This document shows, in pieces, positions 41,165 to 49,362 of a stretch of DNA of 64,000 nt. The translations under genes and the position numbers were made by a program. Position 1 is the stretch's first letter; every line of letters begins with the position of its first letter. A model generated the notes under the pieces. It did no database searches, had not been told where the DNA came from, and worked only from the letters and a program-made list of their open reading frames with translations. Source of the DNA: Kingella oralis (GTDB taxonomy: Bacteria > Pseudomonadota > Gammaproteobacteria > Burkholderiales > Neisseriaceae); contig NZ_CP059569.1 of the NCBI RefSeq assembly GCF_014054985.1, positions 620,001-684,000 of the forward strand, written 5' to 3'.

Positions 41165-41275
41165 TAGCGCACGTTAGGTAGTAAAAAACCGCCCTAATCC
41201 TTATGGATGGGCGGTTTGTGGTTTTCTCGCGGTTAGTTAAAAATTGCCGGGAAATAGTGTTTGGTGGAGGCGGGG
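41165..41275. repeat. Right attachment repeat (attR-like), ssrA 3' end
   Basis: Copy of 27542-27652. GGTGGAGGCGGGG (41263-41275) lies within the functional ssrA acceptor end. The mismatches cluster just outside the RNA (41251-41258), so the two copies have diverged or come from different lineages. Confidence 0.88.
41186..41217 (-). terminator. ssrA terminator (element-supplied copy)
   Basis: AAACCGCCC at 41186-41194 pairs with GGGCGGTTT at 41209-41217, T run on the minus strand. The same stem is at 27563-27594. Confidence 0.88.
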
Positions 41276-41627
41276 GGAATTGAACCCCCGTCCGAAAGTC
41301 CTCTACAAAGCGTTCTACATACTTAGTTGTGTCGATTTGGGAATCTTATTTCTATCGCGCCGACCAACAGGCTTTCAAGAAACCAGTTGCTTTTAATCTT
41401 ATTCCCTGCCAAGCAACCCGACAGGAAACCAGCCAATGTGAAATGATGTTGCCGCGGGTTTTACGCCGCACAGCCCATTGGCGAGCTGCTGCAACAGCCT
41501 GGCATTAAGCAGCCAGAGCGTAAGTTTCGTCGTTTGCGACTATTTAGATTCAGTGTTTTACGAGTTACTGAAAACTCGGTATGCCCGCATTTGCTTCGCA
41601 ACCCCCGTCGAAACCAAGGTCGCCCCC
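41262..41627 (-). ncRNA. ssrA: tmRNA (ssrA)
   Basis: 366 nt. The 5' end GGGGGCGACCTTGG (41614-41627) and the 3' end CCGCCTCCACCA (41262-41273) form the tRNA-like acceptor; a GGTTCAATTCC T-arm precedes the 3' end. The tag frame resumes at GCA and reads ANDETYALAA before TAA. It rescues stalled ribosomes and marks the product for proteolysis. Its 3' end is the attachment site of the 13.6 kb element, which restores the acceptor sequence. CCA is encoded. Confidence 0.97.
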
Positions 41628-41642
41628 AAATGAGAAGCCGCG

Positions 41643-41671
41643 ATTATACGCGGTTTGAGGCAGCCTGAAAA
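41643..41671 (-). promoter_or_regulatory. ssrA promoter using a DUS as -35
   Basis: TATAAT (complement of 41643-41648) lies 15 bp before the mature 5' end. Seventeen bases further up is TTTTCA (complement of 41666-41671), which is the first part of a DUS. Confidence 0.6.
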
Positions 41672-41786
41672 GCATTGAGCGCATAGGTTTTATTTTCAGG
41701 CTGCCCTTGCGATTGCTTTCGCACATCAGGCAGCCTAAAAACAAAAACCCTTTATAATGCCGCCCATTCATCAACAGGAAACACCC

Positions 41787-42293
41787 ATGTACAACGTCAA
41801 CACCCACGACGTGCGCCGCTTTTTCGCCCACGTTTGGCAACACCGCTTCGCCCCGCTGCAATTAGACGCGCTGCAACAAAAAGCCCTGCGGATTATCGAA
41901 GCCCACCCCGAATACGCCCATTATCTGGAACACATCGACCGCTATCTAGACCACAACTGGACACCCGAGCAAGGCGAAACCAACCCCTTTTTGCACCTGT
42001 CCATGCACCTATCCATACAAGAGCAAGTCGGCATAGACCAGCCCTTCGGCATACGCGCCATACACGCAACCCTGTGCGCCAAACACCGCGACAACTGGGT
42101 GGCCGCCGAGCACGAAATGATGGACGCGCTGGCGGAAACGCTGTGGGAAGCGCAGCGGTTCAACCGCGGGCTGGATGTGAACAACTATATGACCAAACTG
42201 CGAAAACTGGTGCATCTGGGGCAGGAAGACAACGCGCGCATCAATCCGCACGAAGTGCCGCTGTCTGACCAAATCACCGCGCGCAAAGCATAA
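41787..42293 (+). CDS. DUF1841 family protein
   Basis: 168 residues from ATG 41787 (MYNVNTHDVRRFFAHVW), with CAGGAAAC upstream; ten earlier codons are open but unlikely. Conserved family segments: LDALQQKALRIIEAHPEYAHYLE and GETNPFLHLSMHLSIQEQVGIDQPFGIR, then EHEMMDALAETLWEAQR. Role unknown; the conserved His-rich LHLSMHLS may bind metal. It precedes holB by 12 bp in the same direction, with a DUS filling the gap. Confidence 0.88.
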   Translation: MYNVNTHDVRRFFAHVWQHRFAPLQLDALQQKALRIIEAHPEYAHYLEHIDRYLDHNWTPEQGETNPFLHLSMHLSIQEQVGIDQPFGIRAIHATLCAKHRDNWVAAEHEMMDALAETLWEAQRFNRGLDVNNYMTKLRKLVHLGQEDNARINPHEVPLSDQITARKA

Positions 42294-42305
42294 GGCAGCC
42301 TGAAA

Positions 42306-43286
42306 ATGATTTACCCATGGCACGAAACCGCATGGCAACAACTCACGCAGCATTGGCAAAACCAGCCCAACGCATGGCTGTTCACCGGCAAGGCGGGCAC
42401 GGGCAAAACCGCATTCGCGCGGCATTTTGCCCAAGCCCTGCTGTGCGAAACGCCCAGCGAGCAGCACCAAGCGTGCGGGCAATGCCCGTCTTGCCACCTG
42501 TTTTTGCAAGGCACGCACCCCGATTTTTACGCGCTGCAACCTGAGCAGCCTGAAAACGACACAGGCAGCCGCAAGCTGTTACAAATCAAAATTGATGCCG
42601 TGCGCGCCATTTTGGAGCCGCTCACGCAATCGTCCATACGCGGCGGGCGGCGCGTGGTGCTGATTAACCCCGCCGAAAGCATGAATATTCAGGCTGCCAA
42701 CGCGCTGCTGAAAATGCTGGAAGAGCCGCCCGAAGCGGTGATTTTCTTGCTGATTACCCACAACCGCGACCAACTGTTGCCCACCATCAAAAGCCGTTGC
42801 CGTCAAATGCTGCTGCCCGCGCCCGGTCAAGAAGTCGCGCTGGATTATTTGCGCGGGCAGCAAATTGGGCAGCCTGAAAACCTGCTGGCGTTTCACAGCG
42901 GCGCGCCGTTGTTTGCCCACGCGCCCGAGCAAGATGCGCTGCGCCAAAAATTGCTCACGCTGCTTGCCGCGCCGCGCCTGCTGGCGATTTTGGATTACGC
43001 CGCAGAATACGACAAACACAAGTTTCCGCTCGCTTTTTTGCTGGATTGGCTGCAAAAATGGCTGATAGACCTTGCGCTGGCGCAGCAAAACATCGCGCCA
43101 CTGTATTATCCGCAACACAAAACGCCCATCGCGCAAATCGCCGCCAAAACCAATCCCGCCACACTTTTTGCCCTTTCAGGCTGCCTCAAACGCCTGCACC
43201 CTTACGGTTATCATAGTTTAAATGTTAAAATGCAAGCCGAATTTTTGCTGTGCGACTATCTTGCCGCCACGCTCAAAAAAAGTTAA
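42306..43286 (+). CDS. holB: DNA polymerase III subunit delta'
   Basis: 326 residues. P-loop-like GKAGTGKTAFARHFAQALLC is at about 28-47, the zinc Cys cluster CGQCPSCHLFLQGTHPD near 57-75, and the AAA+ sensor segment NAAEE-type NIQAANALLKMLEEPPEAVIFLL near 120-142. It is part of the clamp loader. The DUS AAGGCAGCCTGAAA ends directly at the ATG, and its AGG is the only plausible ribosome site. Coupled by position to the PilZ gene 19 bp downstream, a pair also found in other proteobacteria (holB-pilZ-tatD). Confidence 0.94.
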   Translation: MIYPWHETAWQQLTQHWQNQPNAWLFTGKAGTGKTAFARHFAQALLCETPSEQHQACGQCPSCHLFLQGTHPDFYALQPEQPENDTGSRKLLQIKIDAVRAILEPLTQSSIRGGRRVVLINPAESMNIQAANALLKMLEEPPEAVIFLLITHNRDQLLPTIKSRCRQMLLPAPGQEVALDYLRGQQIGQPENLLAFHSGAPLFAHAPEQDALRQKLLTLLAAPRLLAILDYAAEYDKHKFPLAFLLDWLQKWLIDLALAQQNIAPLYYPQHKTPIAQIAAKTNPATLFALSGCLKRLHPYGYHSLNVKMQAEFLLCDYLAATLKKS

Positions 43287-43304
43287 TCAGATTAAGGAAA
43301 TACC

Positions 43305-43697
43305 ATGAGTTCAGCTCCACAACCCTCTACCCAACCCGCCGCAACGCAAGGCGCGCCGGGGCGCATACTGCAACTGCGCTTGGAAAGCAAACCGATTATC
43401 TACGCCAGCTATATGTCGTTCTTGGAATACGGCGGCGTGTTTATACCCAGCAATGATAAATTCCACATGGGCGAAGAAGTGCTGCTGGTGTTGGAATTGG
43501 TGGGTCCCGCCAAAACCGAAAAATTGTTTATTAAAACCAATGTTTGCTGGATTAACGCCAACCCCAGCGGCAGCGGTCGCCCCAAAGGCGTGGGCTTGGC
43601 GTTTGGCTCGGACGAATCGGGCTTAAAAGCCAAAACCTTGTTTGAAAACATATTAACAGGCTTGCTGCACAACGAACGCCCCACTTATACGATGTAA
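43305..43697 (+). CDS. pilZ: PilZ-domain protein (type IV pilus type)
   Basis: 130 residues. YMSFLEYGGVFIPSNDKFHMGEEVLLVLELVGPAKTEKLFIKTNVCWINAN...KGVGLAFGSDESG matches the stand-alone PilZ of pilus biogenesis that lies after holB in Pseudomonas and Neisseria. The RxxxR c-di-GMP motif is not present in the N-terminus, as in that subgroup. The N-terminal 20 residues are Ser/Pro/Ala rich. An AAGGAA site precedes the ATG. Pili also take up DNA through DUS in this family. Confidence 0.88.
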   Translation: MSSAPQPSTQPAATQGAPGRILQLRLESKPIIYASYMSFLEYGGVFIPSNDKFHMGEEVLLVLELVGPAKTEKLFIKTNVCWINANPSGSGRPKGVGLAFGSDESGLKAKTLFENILTGLLHNERPTYTM

Positions 43698-43943
43698 AAC
43701 AGATTTTCAGGCTGCCCATGCAATCAATAGGCAGCCTGAAAATTATGTGGATTGCGCCAACATGGTTTCAGGCTGCCTCAACCTACTGCTTTATCCGCCC
43801 GCAAACGCGTTGCGCCGCGTACCACGCTGGTGTAGCCCAACCGCCCACGCCTTGTGGTTACCAACACTAGGCTTCCCCCTTTTCAGGCTGCCTCAACCCC
43901 AACAGTTCAGCGCAGCGCAAACTTTCCCATCATTCCAAACACC
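43698..43943. other. pilZ-tatD gap
   Basis: An inverted DUS pair (43705-43742) after pilZ is a likely terminator. Two further DUS copies (near 43768 and 43880) follow. No gene seen. Confidence 0.55.
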
Positions 43944-44723
43944 ATGCACCTGATAGATTCCCATTGCCACATCAATTTCCCTGACTTTGCCGACCGCATC
44001 CCCGAGCTGTTGGCGAACATGGCGCAAAACCAAGTTGCCCAAGCCCTTGCCATCAGTGTGAGCCGCGAAACCTTTGCCGAAGTGTTCGCGCTTGCCGAGA
44101 CGCACGACAACATCTACGCCAGCGTGGGCGTGCATCCCGATAGCGAAACCGCCGCCGAGTTTTCCGAAGACGAATTGGTGCAACACGCCACGCATCCCAA
44201 AGTGGTCGGCATCGGCGAAACGGGGCTGGACTACCACTGGTGCAGCGGCGATTTGGCGTGGCAGCACAACCGTTTTATCACCCATATTCAGGCGGCCAAG
44301 CGCGCGCAAGTGCCGCTGATTGTGCACACGCGCGATGCCGCCGCCGACACGCTGCGCATTCTGCGCGAGACGCAAGCCGAAAAAATCCTGATTCATTGTT
44401 TTACCGAAGACACCGCCTTTGCCCAAGCCGTGCTGGATATGGGCGGCTACATTTCGTTTTCGGGCATACTCACGTTTAAGAACGCCAAAGCCATTCAGGC
44501 AGCCGCGCAATATTGCCCGCTGGATCGCATTTTGGTGGAAACCGATTCGCCGTATCTTGCGCCCGTGCCGTATCGCGGCAAGCAAAACCAGCCCGCCTAT
44601 GTGCGCCACACCGCCGAATTTCTCGCCCAACTGCGCGGCGACACGCTGGACAACATCGCGGCGGCGACCACGGCGAATTTTTATCGCTTGTTCAGCAAAG
44701 TGAAGCCGATTGAGGCAGCCTGA
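43944..44723 (+). CDS. tatD: TatD-family metal-dependent deoxyribonuclease
   Basis: 259 residues from ATG 43944; 30 earlier codons are open but the family starts at MHLIDSHCHINF. Metal ligands: H7 and H9 in SHCH, Glu in GIGETGLDYHW (about 90), His in VHTRDA (about 127) and IHCFTE (about 152), Asp in LVETDSPYLAPVP. TatD/YcfH enzymes have 3'-5' nuclease or D-aminoacyl-DNA repair activity. The order holB-pilZ-tatD is a conserved neighbourhood. Confidence 0.93.
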   Translation: MHLIDSHCHINFPDFADRIPELLANMAQNQVAQALAISVSRETFAEVFALAETHDNIYASVGVHPDSETAAEFSEDELVQHATHPKVVGIGETGLDYHWCSGDLAWQHNRFITHIQAAKRAQVPLIVHTRDAAADTLRILRETQAEKILIHCFTEDTAFAQAVLDMGGYISFSGILTFKNAKAIQAAAQYCPLDRILVETDSPYLAPVPYRGKQNQPAYVRHTAEFLAQLRGDTLDNIAAATTANFYRLFSKVKPIEAA

Positions 44724-44933
44724 AAATGGAGCGTCGTCGGCTCGGCGACAGCATTGGGCTAGGCGCATAGCCTGTTCAATACACTCATTGGCAACGCCAT
44801 TGCCGCTTGATTGGATTACGTTACTGTGTTTCAGGCTGCCATTTATGTTTTGCCAAAAGGTAGCCTGAAACGCCGTTGCTTCAATATACCCAAACCAGTA
44901 TCCGCAATCCAAGTCCACAAAGGCAGCCTGAAA
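44724..44933. other. tatD downstream gap
   Basis: Carries a half-site of the REPIN-like family (ATGGAGCGTCGTCGGCTCGGCGAC, 44727-44750) and three DUS-like words. No gene seen. Confidence 0.55.
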
Positions 44934-45272
44934 ATGAAACCCGCTCCCATCCTAGCCACGCTGCTCGCCGCCTGCGGCATCGCCCCGCAAACCGCGCAAC
45001 CGCAAAATTTCAGCGCATTGCGCGTACAAGTTGCCAACACGCCCGACGGCAGCATCATCACGCTCACGGGGCTGCTTAACGACAGCGCGCTCGGCATCCG
45101 CAATGTACGCATCAGCAGCGACCGCCAACAGCAAACCGCCCGCATCATCGTGCAAAAAAAACTAGCCAGCAGCCAGCACACAGGGCAGCTTAACGCCCGC
45201 TTCGTGCTAGACCACCCTGTTGAACGCATCCAATTTGGCGCAGACCAGCAAACCATTTGGACAGCGGATTAA
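44934..45272 (+). CDS. Small putative lipoprotein
   Basis: 112 residues. MKPAPILATLLAACGIAPQ reads as a short lipoprotein signal with lipobox LAAC (Cys14). The rest is a compact beta-rich domain (VQVANTPDGSIITLTGLLNDSALGIRNVRISSDRQQQTARIIVQKKL). No family recognised. The ATG follows directly on a DUS whose AAAGG is the only likely ribosome site, as for holB. Outer-membrane or periplasmic location is inferred. Confidence 0.65.
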   Translation: MKPAPILATLLAACGIAPQTAQPQNFSALRVQVANTPDGSIITLTGLLNDSALGIRNVRISSDRQQQTARIIVQKKLASSQHTGQLNARFVLDHPVERIQFGADQQTIWTAD

Positions 45273-45317
45273 GTTTTCAGGCTGTCTGCCAAACCCAGAA
45301 ATACCCATAAGCATAAT

Positions 45318-45746
45318 ATGACTCCCACCCAAGCCCGCGCCCTCCTGCGCATCCACGCCTGCGAAGACCAAGCCACCACCGCCGAAAACAGCTTCCTGCG
45401 CAGCCTGCGCCCGTTTTCAGGCAGCCTGAAAACACAACATTTCCATGAAATCATCGCCGCCGTGCGCGTGCTGGCGGCAGACTTCGGCGCACAGCAGCCC
45501 AGCCACGAAACCGTGAGCCTGTTTTACAGCATCATCTATTGCGCCCGCGCATGGGGGCTGAGTCCGCAAGGCATGCTGCAAACGAACGCCCTGCTCACGC
45601 CCGAACAAACCGCCACGCTCGCCGCATGGGTGGAAATCATGGAAGAGACGCTGTACTACCTGCTGCAAGGCTGCGCCGAAGAAGCCTTCACCGCCTACGA
45701 AAACTACTGCGCCGAACATCCCGAGCATACGCCGCAGGTAAAATAA
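45318..45746 (+). CDS. Hypothetical protein
   Basis: 142 residues, acidic and helical, no signal peptide. Notable segment: FYSIIYCARAWGLSPQGMLQTNALLTPEQTATLAAWVEIMEETLYYLL. A DUS is in frame (SGSLKTQHF, about 34-42). No family recognised. It lies between the small lipoprotein and nagZ on the same strand, 45 bp after the former and 58 bp before the latter, with a DUS in between. Confidence 0.6.
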   Translation: MTPTQARALLRIHACEDQATTAENSFLRSLRPFSGSLKTQHFHEIIAAVRVLAADFGAQQPSHETVSLFYSIIYCARAWGLSPQGMLQTNALLTPEQTATLAAWVEIMEETLYYLLQGCAEEAFTAYENYCAEHPEHTPQVK

Positions 45747-45804
45747 TCCCGTTCAGGCAGCCTGAAAAACCGTCCAACCTAACCCCATACCAGAAAGTCC
45801 CACC

Positions 45805-46884
45805 ATGCCCCCTTCTATTCCGCGCGGCGCCATCATGGCAGACATCGCCGCCCACACGCTCAGCGACGACGACCGCCAACGCCTGCTAGACCCCGCCATC
45901 GGCGGCATCATCCTGTTCCGCCGCAATTACCAAAACCCCGAGCAGCTCGCCGAGCTGTGCCGCCAAATCAAAACCCTGCGCCAGCCCGAACTCATCATCG
46001 CCGTCGACCACGAAGGCGGACGCGTGCAACGCTTTATCAACGGTTTCACCCGCCTGCCTGCCATGCGCACGCTGGGCGAAATATGGGACGCGCAAAGCCC
46101 CGAAGCCGCGCAATCAGCCGCCGAACAAATCGGCTGGGTGCTCGCCACCGAGCTGGTTGCCTGTGGCGTGGATTTGTCGTTCACACCCGTACTGGATTTG
46201 GATTGGGAACGCTGCCCCGTGATTGGCAACCGCAGCCTGCACAGGCAGCCTGAAACCGTTACCGCGCTGGCGCTGGCGCTGCAACGCGGCTTAAACCGCG
46301 GCGGCATGAAAAGCTGCGGCAAGCATTTCCCCGGGCATGGTTTTGTGTCGGGTGACAGCCATCTCACCCTGCCGCGCGACGAACGCACATGGGACGCGCT
46401 GCAAGATGACCTTGCCCCCTTTGCCGCGCTGGCGACGCAAGGCATGGCGGCCGTGATGCCCGCCCATGTTGTCTATCAAAATATTGACCCCCAGCCCGCA
46501 GGTTTTTCTGCCTATTGGCTGCAAACCGTGTTGCGCGAGCAGCTGCGCTTTGATGGCGTGATTTTTTCCGACGACATGACCATGGAAGGCGCGGTGAGCG
46601 CAGGCAGCATCAGCCAACGCTGCCAACTTGCCTTTGCCGCAGGCTGCGACATCGCCCTTGTGTGCAACCGCCCCGATTTAGTGGACGAGCTACGCGCCGA
46701 CTTCACGCAGCCTGAAAATCCCCACCTTGCCGCGCGTTGGCAAAACATGGCCGCCAGCCAAACGCCCGAGCAAGCCCAAGCCACGATGCAAACCGCCGAG
46801 TTTCAGGCTGCCCAACGGCTCGCCACCCAACTTGCCACGCCGCAAGACATCGCTAGCGGCGTGCAAGTGGGTGAGGCGTGTTAA
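45805..46884 (+). CDS. nagZ: Beta-N-acetylhexosaminidase NagZ
   Basis: 359 residues, GH3 family. The signature KHFPGHGFVSGDSHLTLP (about 173-190) holds the catalytic His/Asp loop of NagZ, and VIFSDDMTMEGA (about 252-263) the nucleophile Asp. It cleaves GlcNAc from anhydromuropeptides during cell-wall recycling in the cytoplasm. The start aligns with the family (MADIAAHTLSDDDRQRL after a short extension). Three in-frame DUS copies are present. Confidence 0.93.
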   Translation: MPPSIPRGAIMADIAAHTLSDDDRQRLLDPAIGGIILFRRNYQNPEQLAELCRQIKTLRQPELIIAVDHEGGRVQRFINGFTRLPAMRTLGEIWDAQSPEAAQSAAEQIGWVLATELVACGVDLSFTPVLDLDWERCPVIGNRSLHRQPETVTALALALQRGLNRGGMKSCGKHFPGHGFVSGDSHLTLPRDERTWDALQDDLAPFAALATQGMAAVMPAHVVYQNIDPQPAGFSAYWLQTVLREQLRFDGVIFSDDMTMEGAVSAGSISQRCQLAFAAGCDIALVCNRPDLVDELRADFTQPENPHLAARWQNMAASQTPEQAQATMQTAEFQAAQRLATQLATPQDIASGVQVGEAC

Positions 46885-47071
46885 GCTCAATCTGATTTCA
46901 GGCTGCCTTTTGGTTACGGTCATACCGTTTTCAGGCTGCCTCAATAGTAGGGCGTGTAAACTTGTTCACGCACCGTTTAGCAACGTTCAATAGCGTGCCT
47001 ATTGATGTTGTTTGCTGAAACGTTTTCAGGCTGCCACCTTTGCGCAAGCCCTGAGGCAGCCTAAAATCCAA
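46885..47071. other. nagZ downstream repeats
   Basis: Three DUS copies and a diverged GTAGGGCGTGTAAAC...CACGCACCGTTTAGCAACGTTCAATA segment whose CACCGTTTAGCAA(C/G)GTT core is also at about 9706. No gene. Confidence 0.5.
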
Positions 47072-47158
47072 AATGCAGCGGCAATGGCTCGTCGCCAAAT
47101 GCTTTATCCGACAGGACTTGATTGATTAAAAAATGTCGGCGGGCTGCCGACGCTCCAT
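47072..47158. repeat. REPIN-like element, copy C
   Basis: AATGCAGCGGCAATGGCTCGTCGCCAAATG-type left arm and TGTCGGCGGGCTGCCGACGCTCCAT-type right arm, about 30 bp interior. Orientation is opposite to copies D and E. Confidence 0.6.
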
Positions 47159-47287
47159 CGGTTGTGCGTTTTGCAAAGATTTCAGGCTGCCTTGTCAGCC
47201 GCAAACAGAACGTGGCGTCTTGCCGCCACACCCACGCCCCACAGCCCTAGCATTTCAGGCTGCCCCAACCACCCCAAAGGAACAACC

Positions 47288-47827
47288 ATGAACCTCACCG
47301 AAACCCCCATCAGCAGCACCCCGATTGACCACAGCAGCTTCCTCAAAATCAACCGCGACCAAGTGCGGCTGCCCAACGGCAACGTGCACACCCGCATCGT
47401 GGTGCGCCACCCTGGGGCAGCCTGCGTGCTTGCCACCACGCCCGATAACCGCGTGGTGCTCGTGCGCCAATGGCGATACGCCGCCAACCAAGCCACGCTG
47501 GAAATCCCCGCCGGCAAGCTGGACGAAGGCGAAGACCCCGCCGTGTGCGCCTTGCGCGAACTGGGCGAAGAAACCCCTTACACCGCCGAGCGCGTGGAAA
47601 AAATCCTAGACTTTTTCAGCGCACCAGGCTTCTGCGACGAAGTGCTGCACCTCTACCGCGCCCGCAACATCACGCCCACCAGCAGCCTGCAACCCGACGA
47701 AGACGAACTGGTGGAAACCGAGCTTTACAGCCGCGCGCAAATCCGCAGCCTGCTCGCCGAGGGCGCGTTTAAAGACGGCAAAACCCTAATTGCCTTGCAA
47801 TATTGGCTGTTGAACGAAGCGGAATAA
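47288..47827 (+). CDS. Nudix hydrolase, probable ADP-ribose pyrophosphatase
   Basis: 179 residues from ATG 47288 with AAAGGAAC 6 bp upstream; 42 earlier codons are open but repeat-derived. The Nudix box GKLDEGEDPAVCALRELGEET is at about 78-98, preceded by VVLVRQWRYAANQATLEIPAG, which is the ADP-ribose pyrophosphatase (NudF/ADPRase) pattern. It would split ADP-ribose to AMP and ribose-5-phosphate. The next gene is a macrodomain protein that also handles ADP-ribose. Confidence 0.88.
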   Translation: MNLTETPISSTPIDHSSFLKINRDQVRLPNGNVHTRIVVRHPGAACVLATTPDNRVVLVRQWRYAANQATLEIPAGKLDEGEDPAVCALRELGEETPYTAERVEKILDFFSAPGFCDEVLHLYRARNITPTSSLQPDEDELVETELYSRAQIRSLLAEGAFKDGKTLIALQYWLLNEAE

Positions 47828-47854
47828 ACGCCCGCCCGCCGCGCATTTAATATA

Positions 47855-48093
47855 GGCAGCCTGCGTAGCGAAGCGGATTTGCGAAGCTAAAACCATATTG
47901 CCGGTTTCAGGCTGCCTTAATGGCGCGGCAACGGCTCATCGTCTCAACCTATCCCAATAAACCGCGCGGGCGGGCAAAACATCCACAAAACGACAACCCC
48001 GCCAACGTAAACACGCTTCCCCCATCGCCAAGGCAGCCTGAAACCGGCAATATGGTTTTAGCTTCGCAAATCCGCTTCGCTATGCAGGTTGCC
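47855..48093. repeat. 64 bp inverted repeat enclosing 111 bp, ahead of the macrodomain gene
   Basis: 47855-47918 and 48030-48093 are inverted copies with two mismatches; each contains a DUS at the inner end and a GCGAAGC-rich word. The interior has a REPIN half-site (47922-47942). A related single arm lies at 52955-53000. The structure could form a long hairpin in RNA just before the ribosome site of the macrodomain gene (48100). Confidence 0.75.
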
Positions 48094-48112
48094 TCATCCA
48101 AGGAGCCCCGCC

Positions 48113-48565
48113 ATGCAAACCCGTTCAGGCGACCTAATCGCCCTCGCCCTCGCAGGCGAATTTGATGTCATCGTCCACGGCTGCAACTGCCAGCACACCA
48201 TGGGCGCAGGCATCGCCAAGCAAATCAAAGCCCACTTCCCCGCCGCCTACGCCGCCGATTGCGCCACGCCCAAAGGCGCAAGCAAACTCGGGCAAATCAG
48301 CAGCGCGCAAGTGGAAGCCAATGGGCGCACGTTCATCATCGTCAATGCCTACACACAAAACCACTGGCGCGGCAAAGGCATCCTTGCCGATTACGCCGCC
48401 ATCCGCGCCGCCATGCGCCAAGTGAAAGCGCAATTTGCAGGCAAGCGCATCGGTTATCCCAAAATCGGCGCAGGCTTGGCACGCGGCGACTGGGCAACCA
48501 TCGCCCAAATCATTGACGAAGAATTGGCAGGCGAACAGCACACGCTGGTGGTGTACGAACCTTAA
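48113..48565 (+). CDS. Macrodomain (ADP-ribose-binding) protein
   Basis: 150 residues from ATG 48113 with AAGGAG 9 bp upstream. DVIVHGCNCQHTMGAGIAKQIKAHFPAAYAAD (about 19-50) and YPKIGAGLARGDWATIAQIID (about 115-135) are the two ligand loops, as in the yeast Poa1 / ADP-ribose-1-phosphate phosphatase type. It may remove phosphate or ADP-ribosyl groups. It is preceded by the 64 bp inverted repeat and followed 38 bp later by gloB. Confidence 0.9.
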   Translation: MQTRSGDLIALALAGEFDVIVHGCNCQHTMGAGIAKQIKAHFPAAYAADCATPKGASKLGQISSAQVEANGRTFIIVNAYTQNHWRGKGILADYAAIRAAMRQVKAQFAGKRIGYPKIGAGLARGDWATIAQIIDEELAGEQHTLVVYEP

Positions 48566-48603
48566 CCGCCTGCCGCATCCCATCCGATTTCAAAATCCCA
48601 CTT

Positions 48604-49362
48604 ATGCCAACCATCACCCCAACCATTACACCCATTCCCGCCTACACCGACAACTACATCTGGCTCATCCGGCAACACGACCAAGCCGTCTGCATCGACC
48701 CCGGCGAAGCCGCCCCCGTGCTGGATTATCTGCACGCGCACGGCGTAACCCTCGCCCAAATCTGGATAACCCACGCCCACGGCGACCACACCGCAGGCAT
48801 CGCCGAGCTGAAACAACACTTTTCAGGCTGCCCTGTTTACGGCGCGGAAGACATCCCGCAAGCCACCCGCATCGTGCGCGAGGGCGACAGCATCGCATGG
48901 CAAAACCACCGCGCCCACGTGTGGCACACCGCAGGACACACCGCCCGCCACCGCTGCTATCTGCTCAACAACCAACACCTGTTCACCGGCGACACCCTGT
49001 TTGCCGCAGGCTGCGGGCGCGTGTTCCCCGACAGCCGCCCACAATGGCTGTACCACAGCCTGCAACGCATTTTCAGGCTGCCCGATGCCACCCGACTCTA
49101 TCCCGCCCACGAATACACTGCCGCCAACCTGCGCTTCGCCGCCCACATAGAACCCGACAACCCCCACATCATCGCCGCGCAGCAACGCGCGCAAACGATT
49201 CCCACGCTGCCCGTAACCCTAGCCCGCGAAAAGCAAACCAACCCCTTTTTGCGCGTGCACCTGCCCGCCGTGCAACAACGCATCCGCCAGCTTACTCAGC
49301 AAACATACGACAGCGACGAAGATTATTTCGTTGCCCTGCGCGAACTCAAAAACCGGTTTTAA
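48604..49362 (+). CDS. gloB: Hydroxyacylglutathione hydrolase (glyoxalase II)
   Basis: 252 residues. Zinc motif THAHGDHTAG with H57, H59, D61 and H62, then HTAGHTARHRCYLL and FTGDTLFAAGCGRVF, and the C-terminal glutathione-binding helix region (REKQTNPFLRV). It hydrolyses S-lactoylglutathione in methylglyoxal detoxification. The N-terminus PIPAYTDNYIWLI fits the family. A longer plus-frame ORF overlapping it (48435-49544) has no family features. Confidence 0.94.
   Translation: MPTITPTITPIPAYTDNYIWLIRQHDQAVCIDPGEAAPVLDYLHAHGVTLAQIWITHAHGDHTAGIAELKQHFSGCPVYGAEDIPQATRIVREGDSIAWQNHRAHVWHTAGHTARHRCYLLNNQHLFTGDTLFAAGCGRVFPDSRPQWLYHSLQRIFRLPDATRLYPAHEYTAANLRFAAHIEPDNPHIIAAQQRAQTIPTLPVTLAREKQTNPFLRVHLPAVQQRIRQLTQQTYDSDEDYFVALRELKNRF

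Larger units (their letters stand above)
27653..41275. mobile_element. 13.6 kb integrated element in the 3' end of ssrA (satellite-like island)
   Basis: The element is bounded by the 111 bp repeats, has a tyrosine integrase next to ssrA, and restores ssrA with its own copy of the 3' end and terminator. It encodes two AlpA-like regulators, KilA-N, P22_AR_N and KilA-C-like proteins, CHC2 and Toprim primase parts, a DUF927 ATPase, several small unknowns, a Fic protein and two antitoxin-like genes, nearly all on the minus strand. No structural, packaging or conjugation gene was seen. It resembles P4-type phage satellites in integrase type and replication content. It holds several DUS copies, so it is not a very recent arrival from outside the family. 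Confidence 0.85.
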
